A stretch of 64,000 nucleotides of DNA from Ustulina deusta (GCA_023159155.1 JAJNNX010000061.1:124001-188000), one strand, 5' to 3'. Shown: positions 36,483 to 49,194, counted from the stretch's first letter. The notes: generated from the sequence alone by a model not told the origin. Numbers and translations: made by a program.

Positions 36483-37121
36483 AACGCCAGGGTCCCCACA
36501 GCGCACCAGCTTAGCATCACCAATTCCCAGTCACTTCACTCACTCCGCGACCTACCGGCTCTTCAACCCCCCGGACGTTCCTGGCCTCCTCCCGCCGCGA
36601 GACCGACAACCACCTTACAATCAACCCTGTCTTCGCCACCTCGACTATTGTCGCTCTCTGACTGTTTCCCCTGCTTCGATTTCGACCTTCCTCTCTCCGA
36701 CCCTGCCAATCGCCTCTTTATTGGACTCACTGGCCAACTTGCTCCAATACGAACCGCACCGGCGCTCGCACGATACGGCCTGAGCGAAAGCTCTCGACGC
36801 GGCATCAGGCCGTCTCGTCCTCGATCAACCGGCCCAGGCGACTACGGTCTACAGCTGCACTGCCCTTGCGCACCGTCCGCTCCCGTCATGTCTCGGGTTT
36901 CTGCCAGCTGCTGACTCTGGCTCCCCGCCAGCCCACCTGGCTCTCTGCATTGTGTCGACTTATATAATTCTGATTTGCACTCAACGCGAACGAACCACCT
37001 CTGACGGCCGACCAACGCGTTCGCCACCTTGCACGCCCACCGACACCTGGTCCGCAGGGAGGGTCTCGTTTGCCCGATGTTGCCAGCGTGCAGTTGAGTG
37101 CTGTGTCTACCTCTTTGAACC

Positions 37122-40100
37122 ATGGATCTTGATCTTGATCTCGACAGGTTGGCGCCTCCCGCTGTCACCTCTCTCCGAGCCCAGGCTATTGGCGCTGCCA
37201 TGATGGAGAGGTCTCTGAGTGAAGATATTAGGGAAGAGCGAAAAGAGCTTCGTGAGGCCGCCGAGCAGACTCTGAATATCATTGTCGACATCAATCTCGA
37301 TGCCTCGATTAAGTGGGTTAGCCCGTCTTGGGTTGACGTGGTTGGTACACCGCCAAGGACCGTCGAGAAAAGCCCGATTGCCGACCTCATCGTTAGCGAG
37401 AACAAGAATGCATTTTCTGATGCTATCGACTCGATGAGGAAGGATGATTCACGCAGCCAGTACATCCGCTTCACTGTCTGCCTTGGGCCTATGTCTAAGC
37501 TGTACACAGCCGAAGCTGTGAAGGAACCCGAGTCTGCAGAATCAGAACCCGTATCGATCGAGTTGGAGGCACAAGGCATCATGGTCTACGATCGTGCTAC
37601 GGGTGGCGAGAGTCACGTAAGAGTCCCGCTGATAGTCTTGTCTTTCATGAATCAGCTAACTTTAATGCCAGACTATGTGGATGATACGTCCATGGGTTCC
37701 ACCTCGTGAGATCAAGATTGATCTCCCCCCCCTCATCGTGGAGTCTCTTGGCTCCGGAGCAGAAATCCTTGCCAGCTACTTGACACAGCTGGCCGAGTCG
37801 GGCCAAGATGATCCTCTCAACCAGCCGGCACCAAAGCCGGTTCTGTGTAGGATCTGTGAGCGCCAAATTCCGCCCTGGTGGTTTGAAAAGCACACAGAAC
37901 TTTGCTTGCAAGAGCACCGAGCCGAGATGGACGTTCAAATGGCACAGGAGAACCTAACTGAACACCGGCATGCTATCGTTAAAGTACTCGACGCACTAGA
38001 AGCTCGCAAGAGCCGCCAGATATCGGACCTTACTTCGCCACCAATAGCTGAATATAAAGGTCAGCCGATTGGCCCAACCTCCAGCACATCGTCTCCCGGT
38101 GGAGCGTCCCCTACGCCGACGTCCAGAGATAGATCGACTGGATTTGGGCATTCCCGGTCCCGATCATTTGCTGTTCGGCGACCGCAAGCTCGGATTGTCG
38201 AACTCCTCCTCGACCTTTGTGATACTGCTATGGAGATTAGTCCCCCGGCAATCAAAGAATCTCCGGCGCAAGGCTCAGGTGAGCTCCGCACACAGTCCCC
38301 TCAGTCAGAGTCCCGTATATCTCAAGTGCTCCAATGGCAATCGCCCGGGTCAAATACAGTCGAACAAGAACAAGGCCTAGCTCTCCTGTGTTCGGATACG
38401 GAAAGAGTAGCGAAAGATAAGGTGGAGGCTGTCTTTCGTCATCGCAGAATCATTGAATACTCTGAACGTATACGTATCGAGTTTGCTGTTCTTGTTCAAG
38501 ACTGCATCGATGAAGCAATACACAAAGCTTCTCGTATAGCGGCTGGCCTCAGTGATTCCACCGAGGGCGAAGAAATTGAGGAGGACGAATTGGAAGAAGA
38601 AACGGGCCCAGAAACATTGGTAGAAGAGAGCATGCAGCATGAACCTAGCGAGGCCGCCTCATCATTAACACTCGCCCTAAAGAACATGGAACTTGGCGAG
38701 AAGGGGAAAAATCTCTCCACAACCATCGAATCAACTAGATCGAGTAGTCCTAGAGAATGTCTTACACCTAAGTCACATCGGGACGCTTTAGGGGTTTTGG
38801 GTCCTCCTCGAGGCTCACGCCGAGGTTCCATGCTGGTTGAAAGTGATGCTGGGGATAGTGACGGCAGTGGCAGGTCTACTTCTGTGGCCTCTAGGCCCGC
38901 CCCTCGCACTGATTCCCCTATATCTGAGTTTGGTGGTCTGCGGCGCGGCGCGAGCTCTCGACAGCACAATAGGCGTAGTCTAATCCTCACAAGTACCTCC
39001 TCGCCACATCGACAAGAATCCCCTTCCAGAGGCACTCAACCTTCGTCTCCTCTCAGGATATCGAAACCACGTAACCTCCAATTTAATCAAGAGGGCGTTA
39101 CTTCCCCAGAGGCTTCTCCTATGCTTCCGCATAGCGAGTTTAGCTCTCCAGCCATAATTCCCCATCATCGTCGGCAGTCGTCTACAGCGTTCCCTGATTT
39201 CCACACTCGGCCAACCTCGCCTCGGTTGAGTGCTTCCAATCCCCCACCGCTCGCACGAGCAGTTCCTCCTTCGATCAAAGACTTCGAAGTCATAAAGCCC
39301 ATCAGCAAGGGCGCTTTTGGGAGCGTCTATTTATCCAAGAAGAAGTCAACTGGCGAGTACTTTGCGATCAAAGTTCTAAAGAAGGCAGATATGGTTGCAA
39401 AAAACCAAGTCACTAATGTGAAAGCTGAACGAGCTATCATGATGTGGCAGGGTGAGAGTGACTTTGTGGCAAAGCTATACTGGACGTTCTCAAGTAAAGA
39501 CTACTTGTACCTGGTTATGGAATACCTAAATGGTGGCGACTGCGCTTCTCTCGTCAAAGTCCTAGGCGGGCTACCCGAGGAGTGGGTAAAGAAGTATCTC
39601 GGCGAGGTAATCCTAGGAGTCGAGCATCTGCATAGTCGTGGCATCATCCATCGGGATTTAAAGCCTGATAATCTTCTGATCGACCAGAAAGGTCATCTCA
39701 AATTGACTGATTTTGGATTGTCGCGTATGGGTCTTATTGGTCGTCAAAAGCGAGCCCTCAACAGCACTGCTTCAGATAAGCCTCCAGATCTTCTCAAATC
39801 AGGCCCCTTTGCACGTTCGGCGTCTGTTGCATCTTCTCGATCCGCCTCGCTTGACCTACATGGCTGTCACTATTCTCCAAGTGCCACGCCTCAGATGGTT
39901 CCGGATAGCAGCCTTGGGCAGCCTTCCTATTTCAATTTGTCATATGTCTCTCAAGAACCCCGTCGGCTATCTGGCCAACGAAGTGATAGCGGGGGTAGCG
40001 AGACTCTCACACATATGCTTTCAAATTTCTCACTCAACGACGTTCCGTCGAACCAGTCAACACAGTCTAGCATTCGTTCCCCACCTGATGAGGGAAGTGA

Positions 40101-42837
40101 AGGTGGTGGCTCTCCTGATTTATCTTCTCACCAGACAGGCAGCCAGAGCAGCGAGGCACATCGCAACACGCCACCTCAGTCAACTATGATGCCTCCTCAT
40201 ATGGCTCTGTTTGATCCGCAAGATACCAACCGGAGATTCGTCGGAACACCTGATTATCTTGCTCCCGAAACTATCAGCGGCGGGTTACAAGACCAAAGCA
40301 GCGATTGGTGGTCTGTAGGTTGCATCATGTTCGAATTCCTTTACGGCTTTCCCCCGTTTCATGCAAGCGAGGCCGATCAGGTTTTTGAAAACATATTAGC
40401 CCGTAGGATCGAATGGCCGGATGATGAAGACATGGTTTCGCCCAAAGCTAAAGATTTGATAAACCGACTGCTTTGCGTCGACCCCCAACAGAGACTAGGG
40501 AAGAATCTGGAGGAAAATTTTGCTTCTGGTGGCGAAGAGATCCGCAACCATGCATGGTTCGCTGGCATGAATTGGGATACGCTCTTACAAGACGAGGCGC
40601 AGTTTGTTCCTCAGCCAGAGAATCCTGAAGACACAGAATATTTCGATTCGCGTGGTGCTACTCTACAATCATTTACCGAGGAGATAGAGGATCAGGCGTC
40701 CCCGCCAACTGCCTCAACTCCAGACTATCCTGATCGACCACATGACGCCCTATCTCGGCCCCGATCTCAGATTCAGGTCAACCAAATCAAACGGGGTTTG
40801 ATGCCACTTCATATACCCCCGCACATCCGGGATCTCAAGAGCCGTCGGCCAAGCGAGCCTGTGCCGTCCGATGACTTCGGTTCTTTTGCTTTCAAGAACC
40901 TCACGGTACTTGAGAAAGCAAATAAAGACGTCATCCAGCAATTAAAGGCTCAGGCACTGGCAGCCCAAAATAGGGCCCCCATAAGTCCTAGCAGCTCTCA
41001 CAGTAGCACAACCCCTTTCCCTACTCTTGAGGGTAGCCCAGTTCTGTCAATGCCTGTACAAAGGAGCTTATCTAACGCCAAAGCCTCCGCATCGCAGCGT
41101 CCAGCCTCGCCCTCTGCTACGAGCCATGCCAACTCATCCCCAAGTCGAGCCTCGCAACCTTCTTCACCACTTTTAGTCTCTTTCCACGCAGGACCAGGTC
41201 CAGAGGGTCGTCGGAAGACGTCAAGCAATGCGTCGAGCTTTTCTCAACAGCCAGGAGCAGGTTCCTTGCAGCCTGGCAGTTTCTTTGATGTCCAAAAATC
41301 GGCTCCTAGCCTTCAAAAAGCGACAAGCGCCGCAGCAGCGTCGGTTACCAAAGGCAAAGGAGCACCGCCTCCGTTGTCAATCTCCCCACAGAAGTCAGTT
41401 GCCACACCGAGACAAGCCAGCGGATCATCAACACGTTCACGATCCTTGACTGTGGGCTCTCAAGAAGGCAGTCCTGTGGCATCTGACCTTCTAGCTCATC
41501 ACCGCAACCGCAGAAGCCAGGTGTTTGACATGTCCCCATCCTCATCGGACAATGAGAGTAGTGAAAGAGCGAACGCCTTGCTCAAGGTCCAACGGCGCCG
41601 CCAATCTTCGCGGCGGATGTCTGCAATCATGCTCGATAGTCCAAGCTTCCGCTCTCTAGACGTTCTCATCTGCGAAGACCACCCTGTCTCGCGTATGATC
41701 ATGGAAAAGCTCCTGGAAAAGCTTCGTTGCCGTACTATCTCTACGTCTACTGGTTCAGATGCCGTTCGATATGCTACCGGCGAGGTCAAATTCGACATCA
41801 TCTTCACTGAATTCAAACTTCCAGAGATTAGCGGAAGCGATGTCGCTCGTATGGTCCGTGAGGTCAAGAACGTTAATGCCCATACACCTATTGTCGCTAT
41901 CACAGCCTACTTAAAAGAGCTACAAGCCCCGCATTATTTTGATTCGCTCATTGAAAAACCCATCAGTTCTTCAAAGCTGATTGAAGTTATCTCCAACTTG
42001 TGTCAGTGGAAGCCGCCCACACCCAGCCAGAGCCAAGGGATAGTTACCCCGAACCCCATTTCTGCCCTCAAGCCCATCAGTGCCCGCCTCGAAGATAGCC
42101 CGACCTCGGGATCTTCCGGCTACGCTCACCCGGGAAGTAGTAGTTTTCGCGGATCTAGTAGAGAAGACTCGATCGGTTCTAGCCTATTTGGTGACTCGGA
42201 ATCGGTGGCTACCGATGACATACCAATCGTCTTGTCTCGTAAAGCGACGGGAGACTGGGGCGATGAAGCAGGGCTTGGGATCAATACCGACGAGATTCTT
42301 TCGTCCTCAGCACCTAGGGCACCAATATCGTTGGTGTCTCAACAGTCAGCACCTGGGCAAATGGAAGGGCAAAGGATGTCGACTCCACATCAATCATTGG
42401 AGAAGCTTAAGTCAAGACGTGAGCACTTGGAGAGACGAAGGCTTGAAGCCAGTGATTCGGCAGATGACGAGGATGAGGAGATGGGAACCTCCCGCGATCG
42501 TGGTCCACGCGCCAAACCTTTACTCCCAAGTTCCAAGTTGGGGATTGAAATGATGAGGGCGAATAGTTATGACAATGTTGCGGTTGCATCTGATAGCACA
42601 GCGGAACCTGTTACTCAAGTTGTCACTCCGTCAGATGAAGCAGGACCATTACATATTCCTGGTTCTAAGTCACCGAGATCAGTGACTCAATTTACCCCAG
42701 AGAGTACTCCGGTCGTTGGAACTGAAGATGCTGATCAAACACCCCGCCCGGCTGCAAGCACACGAGACAGCCCGAGTAACGAGCCTACGCCCCGACCAAC
42801 TACCAAATCTTCAGAGGCCTCACTCGAGTCGGAGTAG
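37122..42837 (+). CDS. RIM15: RIM15-type serine/threonine protein kinase
   Basis: Two exons, 37122-37616 and 37672-42837, give 1886 residues. RIM15/Greatwall-like kinases act downstream of nutrient signalling (TOR, PKA) and control quiescence and stress entry through endosulfine-type substrates. Order of parts: a PAS-like region (about 40-160; NIIVDINLDASIKWVSPSW), a C2HC finger CRICERQIPPWWFEKHTELC (about 225-245) and a long Ser-rich linker. The kinase domain begins near 702 (ISKGAFGSVYLSKK, FAIKVLKK, HRDLKPDN near 826, DFGLS near 845), with an insertion of about 170 residues before GTPDYLAPE (about 1021), the hallmark of this subfamily. A C-terminal receiver-like domain lies at about 1494-1610 (VLICEDHPVSRMIMEKLL). 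In the receiver the phospho-accepting Asp position reads Glu (IIFTEFKLPEISG), so it is probably a pseudo-receiver. The disordered tail ends at 1886. Confidence 0.93.
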
Positions 42838-44604
42838 CCCGTTCCACGACCCCGAAAACTTATTCTTAAACGAATGAGTAATATTTTTTAAAAAGACATT
42901 CCATAGCATGGCGTTGAAGGGGCAGATATGCTAAGACTGATTTATTTCCTTTGTAAACGAACGAATGGCCATGGAGTTGGAGTGGAGTTCTTCTCTTTTC
43001 TCCGTATTGAGGAGGACCCTGATGTTATGGATTCGTTGTCTTGAATTGGGAGGAGGACAAAGGTTTATTTGTCGCCGCATTTACAACTCGCCAGCTCAGG
43101 GATCCTCCTGAGGAAAGGATATGTATTGCGTATCATGCATGGTAAAGAAATGAGTATGAGCAGAGAACCCTTTTTTTTTGACTTTGCTTACTCTGGGCCC
43201 CGTCGTCTTGCCTGCAGGACCACAACACCAGAGGCTCTTTTCCCATGGATGTATGTATAACCCTCGTCTTCGTCATCAGTTGACTACATACATAGCAAGC
43301 CTATTCACTTCTCCACTGTTACTCTTTTTCTCTTGCGGTGGTTCTGTTTCTCTCTTATATATATTTTCTTCTTAATTTTCGGTGATTGGGGTATGCCGAT
43401 CTACGCGACGGGAGACGGGTCTCGAGCAAAGTTGGCGCAACTCGGAAAGATGACGAGGAATAGACCCGTTGAGGGGGCAGGCAGAGAGAGAAGGAAATAA
43501 GAGAAAATGAGAGAAGTTGAGAACGCAAGAAAGAATGATGTATGTATGTAAATGATGGCATGGCATGAAGCGTGTCTGTAAGTAAGCACCGGTTTTGTCA
43601 ATATCAAACGAAAAAAACATCGCGCTCTCTGCCCAACTACTGATTTATCGAGGTCCTGGTTTTAACTTGTAATTTCACGATTTTAGCTAAGACAGAGAGA
43701 TACTTGACAAAATCAGTATCAAACGGCGTGGCGAAGTCGAGCTTAACTCAAGTACGCTTCGCAGGTAGTTAGTGGCCGTTCATTTCTCTCTCTCTCTCTC
43801 ACACACATTTTTTTTCTCGCCATGTTATGAAGCAACTACCTACCTATCTGTTTGGGTATAAATCCAGTATATACATTACATATCCCGTGCACCTCCACAC
43901 ATACTTCAGGATATCTTCCCAACGACAAAAACCCGTCCAAACTCCATCCCGATGCCAACCTCGACCACCTACACCCCCCTACCTATGCATGGTCATCATA
44001 GGGGGCATGTTAGGCCAGGCCAGGCAAAGGCGAAGGCTAGATAATAATGTGATGCAGATAACCGAGTTCCAACAAAAGCACAATAGTGTGAAGAGAACAA
44101 ACATGAGTGGCGAGAGTGCCCGAAACACCCCATTACATGCGTGAAACTTCGCTTTCCCTTCGTGTTCTTCGTTCCAGCGCCATTTCTTTCGTTCCTCCCT
44201 GTAGGAAAATTATTATATATGGGTGACATATTTCCAAGCAACTTGGATTCCGTCGTCGATCCTTGTTATCATAAAACTCGAGTCGGGCCGGGGGGAAGCT
44301 AGCCAGAAAGAGACTCGTATTCCTTAGCGGAGTATTTTCCCCTTGCGTAGGAAAAGCGATGTTAAAGTCTCCAGTGCTCGAGCGTCTAGATCAGGTTTGA
44401 TAGTTGGCGACCTTGTCCTATCGTTGGTAGACCGAAGATTAGGGTGTTAAGTCGCGCCTGGTTTGTGGTCCCGTGAAATCTAGTTACGTCGTGAATATTT
44501 TTGCGACTCACAGTAAAGCGCCTTATGCGAAAAGGGGAGGCGTTACATCGAAATTCACCCTAGGCCTTGTCAGATCCGTGGGCGAATAAGTGACGGACGA
44601 GCCT
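42838..44604. other. Convergent 3' interval after RIM15
   Basis: It holds the 3' UTRs of RIM15 (+) and of the membrane-protein gene (-). No gene is supportable. A CT/AC microsatellite lies at 43784-43807. Confidence 0.5.
43784..43807. repeat. (TC)n(AC)n microsatellite
   Basis: About eight TC units are followed by four AC units and then a T run. Confidence 0.9.
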
Positions 44605-45960
44605 TCACGCCACAACACTCCGTCCCATCCCACTTCCCCAACGGAATCTTCTCAAGGTACCTCCACCGCTCTTCAAGACCTCTCGCCCACAGTTTCCTCC
44701 TTCGGAAACTGCACTTATATTGCCAGCCCCGCCGAGGCTGTTGAGTGTTTCTTGGCGCCCGACCTCCCTTCCTATGACATATCCAGCCCCGAAACCTACG
44801 ACAGAGACGAGCACCACGACACCCGCGCTGACGACCCATGCCAAAAGGGTTGGGCTAATCAATGCATCTTCGTTGGCAGCTGTTCTCTTTTTCTTGGTCG
44901 CACGCGGTGGCTTCGAGGTAGATATTGGTGTTGCTGTGCGCTTTATTTTCTCACCAGAAGCTGGCTCTGGTGGTGAACGGGGGGCCCCTCTAGTTTGGGC
45001 GGGTTGGGTAGAGCCCCGAGACGGTGGTGGGGGCGGCGATGGCGCCATGAGCTCGCTCTCCGGGGCGAAGCGTAGCGCGACTGGTTGACTACTATTGACG
45101 AGGGCAGCACGCTGCTCACCCAACTCCTTTTCACCGTCCCTCGGAAGACTCCTTGCCGCTGCAGCACAGCTGAGTAGAGTTGTCAGACTAGCACGCAAAG
45201 CGGCGTCATTGTCAGCCTGATAGTTTGGCGACATAAAGTTAGGGGTGCGGCGGTCAGCTCGTATGTTCGATCGCCGGGTAAATGAGGGTCGTCTGCTGTG
45301 CTGAGGGGTGGCTGAACTGGTCGAGTGTCGATGAAGCAGGTGAGATGGTGGGTGCGAGAAGGCGTTGGGCTGAGGGCGAAACGGTTCAGATGGCCGTCTT
45401 CCCAAAGCGGTTGCATTCTCGTCATCATCATCTTCATCGCTCGAATCAGAATCAATGGCATGTGCCGAGAAGACTTGTCGGAGAGGCGTCTGACGAGCGG
45501 CATGTCCAGAGACGACGTTCTCCGTGGAGCTAGTTAAAAGGTGATCCTCCTCGCTCTCCGTCTCGTCGTATTCCTCCTGACTGCTGCCGTCGACGCCAGT
45601 GTGGCCTTGTCCGGCGGGTTGCCTGGCATGGACCGCAGAGGGCTGCTGGTGTGGGCGTCGCCGTCGCGGGCGGGAGGCCGAACCAACTTGAAGACCGGTG
45701 GTGTCGATGTCCTCGCCGATGGAAGATACGGACGAGGAGGAAGGCTGCGAGGACACTTCAACCCAGGATTCTAGGTCTGTCAGCAGCTGTTGTCTATCAT
45801 CTCTCAGTGACGAGAACGGACCATCATTGCGCTGGCGCTGTTGGGCCGAAGCAGCGGCAGATCGGGGCAGTGAGGTAGAAACCCCAGGAGCGATGGTAGA
45901 TGTGGCTGGTCGGCTAAGAGGGTAGCCTGGCTGGCCAGGAACTTGGCTGGTTGACGGCAT
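44605..45960 (-). CDS. Ser-rich single-pass membrane protein, function unknown
   Basis: A single exon of 451 residues with ATG at 45960. I do not recognise the family with certainty. The long N-terminal part (1-365) is Ser/Pro/Arg/Gln-rich and likely disordered. It contains LLTDLESWVEV around Trp66 (a W-x-x-V core with acidic residues just before it, as in Atg8-interacting motifs) and an acidic serine cluster IDSDSSDEDDDDEN (about 170). A basic KPPRATKKKR segment precedes one hydrophobic helix at about 371-396 (LLAWVVSAGVVVLVSVVGFGAGYVIG, quoted here in part as VVSAGVVVLVSVVGFGAGY), leaving a C-terminal tail of about 50 residues. This layout resembles organelle-anchored receptors such as yeast Atg32, but sequence identity was not established. 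It could equally be an ER or nuclear-envelope tail-anchored protein. Confidence 0.6.
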   Translation of the reverse strand: MPSTSQVPGQPGYPLSRPATSTIAPGVSTSLPRSAAASAQQRQRNDGPFSSLRDDRQQLLTDLESWVEVSSQPSSSSVSSIGEDIDTTGLQVGSASRPRRRRPHQQPSAVHARQPAGQGHTGVDGSSQEEYDETESEEDHLLTSSTENVVSGHAARQTPLRQVFSAHAIDSDSSDEDDDDENATALGRRPSEPFRPQPNAFSHPPSHLLHRHSTSSATPQHSRRPSFTRRSNIRADRRTPNFMSPNYQADNDAALRASLTTLLSCAAAARSLPRDGEKELGEQRAALVNSSQPVALRFAPESELMAPSPPPPPSRGSTQPAQTRGAPRSPPEPASGEKIKRTATPISTSKPPRATKKKRTAANEDALISPTLLAWVVSAGVVVLVSVVGFGAGYVIGREVGRQETLNSLGGAGNISAVSEGGNCGREVLKSGGGTLRRFRWGSGMGRSVVA

Positions 45961-48900
45961 ATTGTTGACGCTGAAGCGGTTGTTTTACCATAGAGTTTCT
46001 AGGGTCGCAGCGCAAGAGAATCGGGATGTTGCCGTGGTCGCGATCGTGGTCGTCGGAGGTGTTGTGGTGGCTGTTGCTGTAGCACAAGTACGAGAGAGGG
46101 AGCAATAATTAGATGGAAGACGGAGACGAGAGAGACCGGGCTTCACCAACTACTGCAGAAAGCATGCGGGTCGCACTAGTGCGGTATGGATGTACACACT
46201 ACACTACCTACGAGATAGGTGCTCTAGCGCCGAGCCTGGTTGACCTGCGACGTTAGCTCGAGTGCTGTGCGCAGATGCTCGACCGTCGTGCTGTTGCTGT
46301 TTACGTCGTCGTCCAATCGTGTGACACTTTATCGGCCAGATATCTCGAACCGTTACCCGATACGGTAGCGTACGGGACTGACTGAATGCATGCACCCGAC
46401 GTAGATAGAGGATCTAGCAGTCTAGGGGAGTCTACCGGGGAGGCATGTATGTATCGGCGGTGATGTGTGTGATGTGGTATACGTGACGATCTGTGGATGC
46501 GAATGGGATGAGACGAGTCGATGGCAAAGAGCAAGTTATGTTGGAATATTGGAATATGAGAATGGCCAGCCACACGATGGATGACGATGATCAGGGTCAC
46601 GAGGAGGGTGGCAGTACAGGGCAGGGCATCACAGCTACCTAGGCAATATGGCGTAGCATACTAGTTCGCGGGCGTGGTGGTGTAGTGGTGCCGTATTATT
46701 GTTGTAGTTGGGTACCTGATAGTATAAGCATGAGACGGGTTTGGGGGGCAGAGTGAGGTATGTAGGGACGATGCGATGCGATGGATGGAATAGGAGAGAG
46801 GGAGAGGCTCTGTACTAGGTAGGTACTTCCTATTCTCTCGACTATGGGAGGTTAGGCTGCCCTTCTCTGTTGGGCGTCATGGTTGGTTCTGCCTGCTGTA
46901 CATATCTAGGTTTGTTCCTGCAAGTAAGTATACTTATGCACACTAGTACCAATATACCTACATTAGTATGTAACCTCCAAGGTATGTACTGACTTGAGTA
47001 CCTAGATAGATAGTACACATGTAAGTGGATGCGCACTTCCAACGCCCTGTGTTCTCCGTTCTTTATAGATACATTCAGCTGTCCAGGAAGGCACACGTAT
47101 CTGTCGGTTGGTTGTAGTAAATACAACCCAGCCAAATGGTATCGGAATCTAGTGGGGTTCATCTAAATACAAATCGCGCCATCAAATCAGCTAGCAAATG
47201 CAGGTGACGCTCGCCAGGTCGGCAGCACTCGACGGGTGACCCCTCCCATGATGATGCACGCTCAGGCAGAGAGGGATGCGTGTCTTGGCGGCGGCGCTGA
47301 GAATGAATAAGGGTGATAGGCATCTGGTGCACCCTCGAATGTACCGAGTAGAGCAGTGAGCCAGTTGGACGCTACCATGTGCCTTGGGCACGGCATTCCG
47401 TAATCCCCGAGTCTCCTGCCATATTTAGGTAGGTTCAGCGAATGCAAAGTGAACCCAATGTTGAATCAACAACCTTACTTAACCAAGTACATACATACAC
47501 TATATCTGCATGAAGAGCTTAGTCGAGTGTATCTAGAAATCGCCTCATGTTTCACATTGTTTAATGACAATGGCGTCATTACACGGGTTAAATCTGGCCA
47601 GATCATATGGCTCTGTGACCATGACTGTGAGGGAGGATCAGGAGATCATCCGTCCAGGATCCCCCGTTAGTGCAGTGCCCTGCTTGATCGCCAACCCTAT
47701 CTATATGTAGACTTTGTTTCTCACTGTTGGTCTCTTTAGGGACGAAGGAGCTCTACTGCGGTAGCACCTAGATACACTAGAAATCGAGTAAATTCGACTG
47801 ATAGAACCTCCAGGTTGAGGACAAGGATATTGATATCCTAGCTGTCGTTATAATTAGTGTATAATATGATTCTCTAAGTAATTTCGAGTGCGTCGCAATT
47901 CACTACACATCCTAATCTATGAATGCCTTCTCGTCTAAATGCCATGTCCGTAGTCCAGGATAACCTGAGAGGGCGGGAGGTCTGGTGTACGAGGGAATGT
48001 CGTCCCGTCTTGATCGCCACTGTTCGACGAAAGTGTCGCGACCTTTGATCTACCTGCGTTAGAATCCATATCAGTCAGGTAGTCGACCCTTATGTACTAT
48101 CGGATGTGGAGCGTCACTTGCACCGGCCGTTTGCCAAAACACGCATCTAGTTTAGTCGTTGTCGAAGGAGGCAAGGTAGACGAGCAATGAGCCGCCGTCG
48201 GGATCCCGGGGTCTCTTTCGGACAAGCGCGAACCGATTGCCACTGTTGGGCTGAAATCTGGGTTCGAGAAGTCGATGGCGTTAGGCTCCATCGGCCACGC
48301 CCATCAATCATTCATTCCATACGCATACTTAAACATGGCCCAGCCGATAAATCATGTACTTCGCGTCTCTAAGCTATATCGCAACGAGTATAGCGCAGCA
48401 CCTAACATCGCAACTAGTCTACTGGGTCACTCGTGCTCATGAAAAACGTGCTTATCTTCGTACCCCTATTCAAGATCGAGAACGCCTCCAGCATCGCTTA
48501 CCTCTGTACGTAGGTAGGTTGCTCAAAAGAACAAACAACACTTATCTAGGTAGATAGTAAGCTATGCCCAGCCCCGCAAAGAACTGGGTATGGGCATCTT
48601 CACACTACGCCACACCCACTCCTGCATCTCGAAACCCATTGGGCCTGTTCACACGTACTTATGAGATGATCTTGACCCTCTCATATCCATCCAAAAGCAC
48701 GCTATGCATTAGCTTAATATCTACTGCTACTGCTACTACAGTAGTGTGACAAGTTGACGTGAGACCTAAATGGGGATACAGTACTTACATGCGGGCCTTC
48801 GGACTACCTACTGCACAGAACACACCTTTATGCAGCTTGGGACTAGTCGGCACTACGCGGATGTCGTCAAATAGTGAGTGGGGGCATTTTTACACTAGGT

Positions 48901-49194
48901 GGGTGACAGACTCTGGTCGCAGGTCAGGGAATTAAGGCTGAGCACGGATTATGGAAACTCTGCGAACCATGTCTTGAGATAGAGTGTTTACACTAGGCAG
49001 GAAATCTATAATGGGCTACCTAATGCGATGGAAACACTAATGCCGCATCAAATACAAGATGGGGGTATACTCACCGACCACTCATTCACATTTCCAGATC
49101 CCAGGTATACCAAACGGTATAACAGGTAGAAGGAATAAACTAAAGTCAGGTACTTTTGTATGTTGGCAAACCCCCCGAAGAGACGAAGCCGATC
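45961..49194. other. Intergenic interval
   Basis: No supportable gene in 3.2 kb. The left 200 bases are the leader and promoter of the membrane-protein gene. TACCTAG/CTAGGTA words recur (46815-46825, 46905, 47000, 48510-48555). Confidence 0.5.

Larger units (their letters stand above)
29015..37121. other. 8 kb stretch without a supportable gene
   Basis: This covers the bZIP promoter (left), the RIM15 promoter and leader (right) and a long middle section with only short open frames on both strands. None of these has an ATG plus a recognisable motif. TA-containing words such as TACCTAGGTA are frequent (29881-29911, 35675-35690, 36025-36055). A 25-base T run lies at 34871-34895, an AT-rich block at 35111-35175, and a 13-bp tandem repeat at 36426-36482. 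The final 500 bases are C/T-rich, like a long fungal 5' leader. Eroded repeats are the likeliest content of the middle, but I could not identify a family. Confidence 0.45.

Noticed and set aside
36842..37582. 246-codon minus-strand frame opposite the RIM15 start
   Set aside because: It is the antisense shadow of the RIM15 exon and leader; no motif and no splice support.
36900..43000. Secondary-metabolite or effector cluster around the kinase
   Set aside because: No polyketide synthase, peptide synthetase, terpene cyclase, P450 or secreted small Cys-rich genes are present in the window.
44605..45960. Firm assignment of the membrane protein as Atg32
   Set aside because: Only the order of parts agrees; no sequence identity could be demonstrated, so it stays a hypothesis in the findings.
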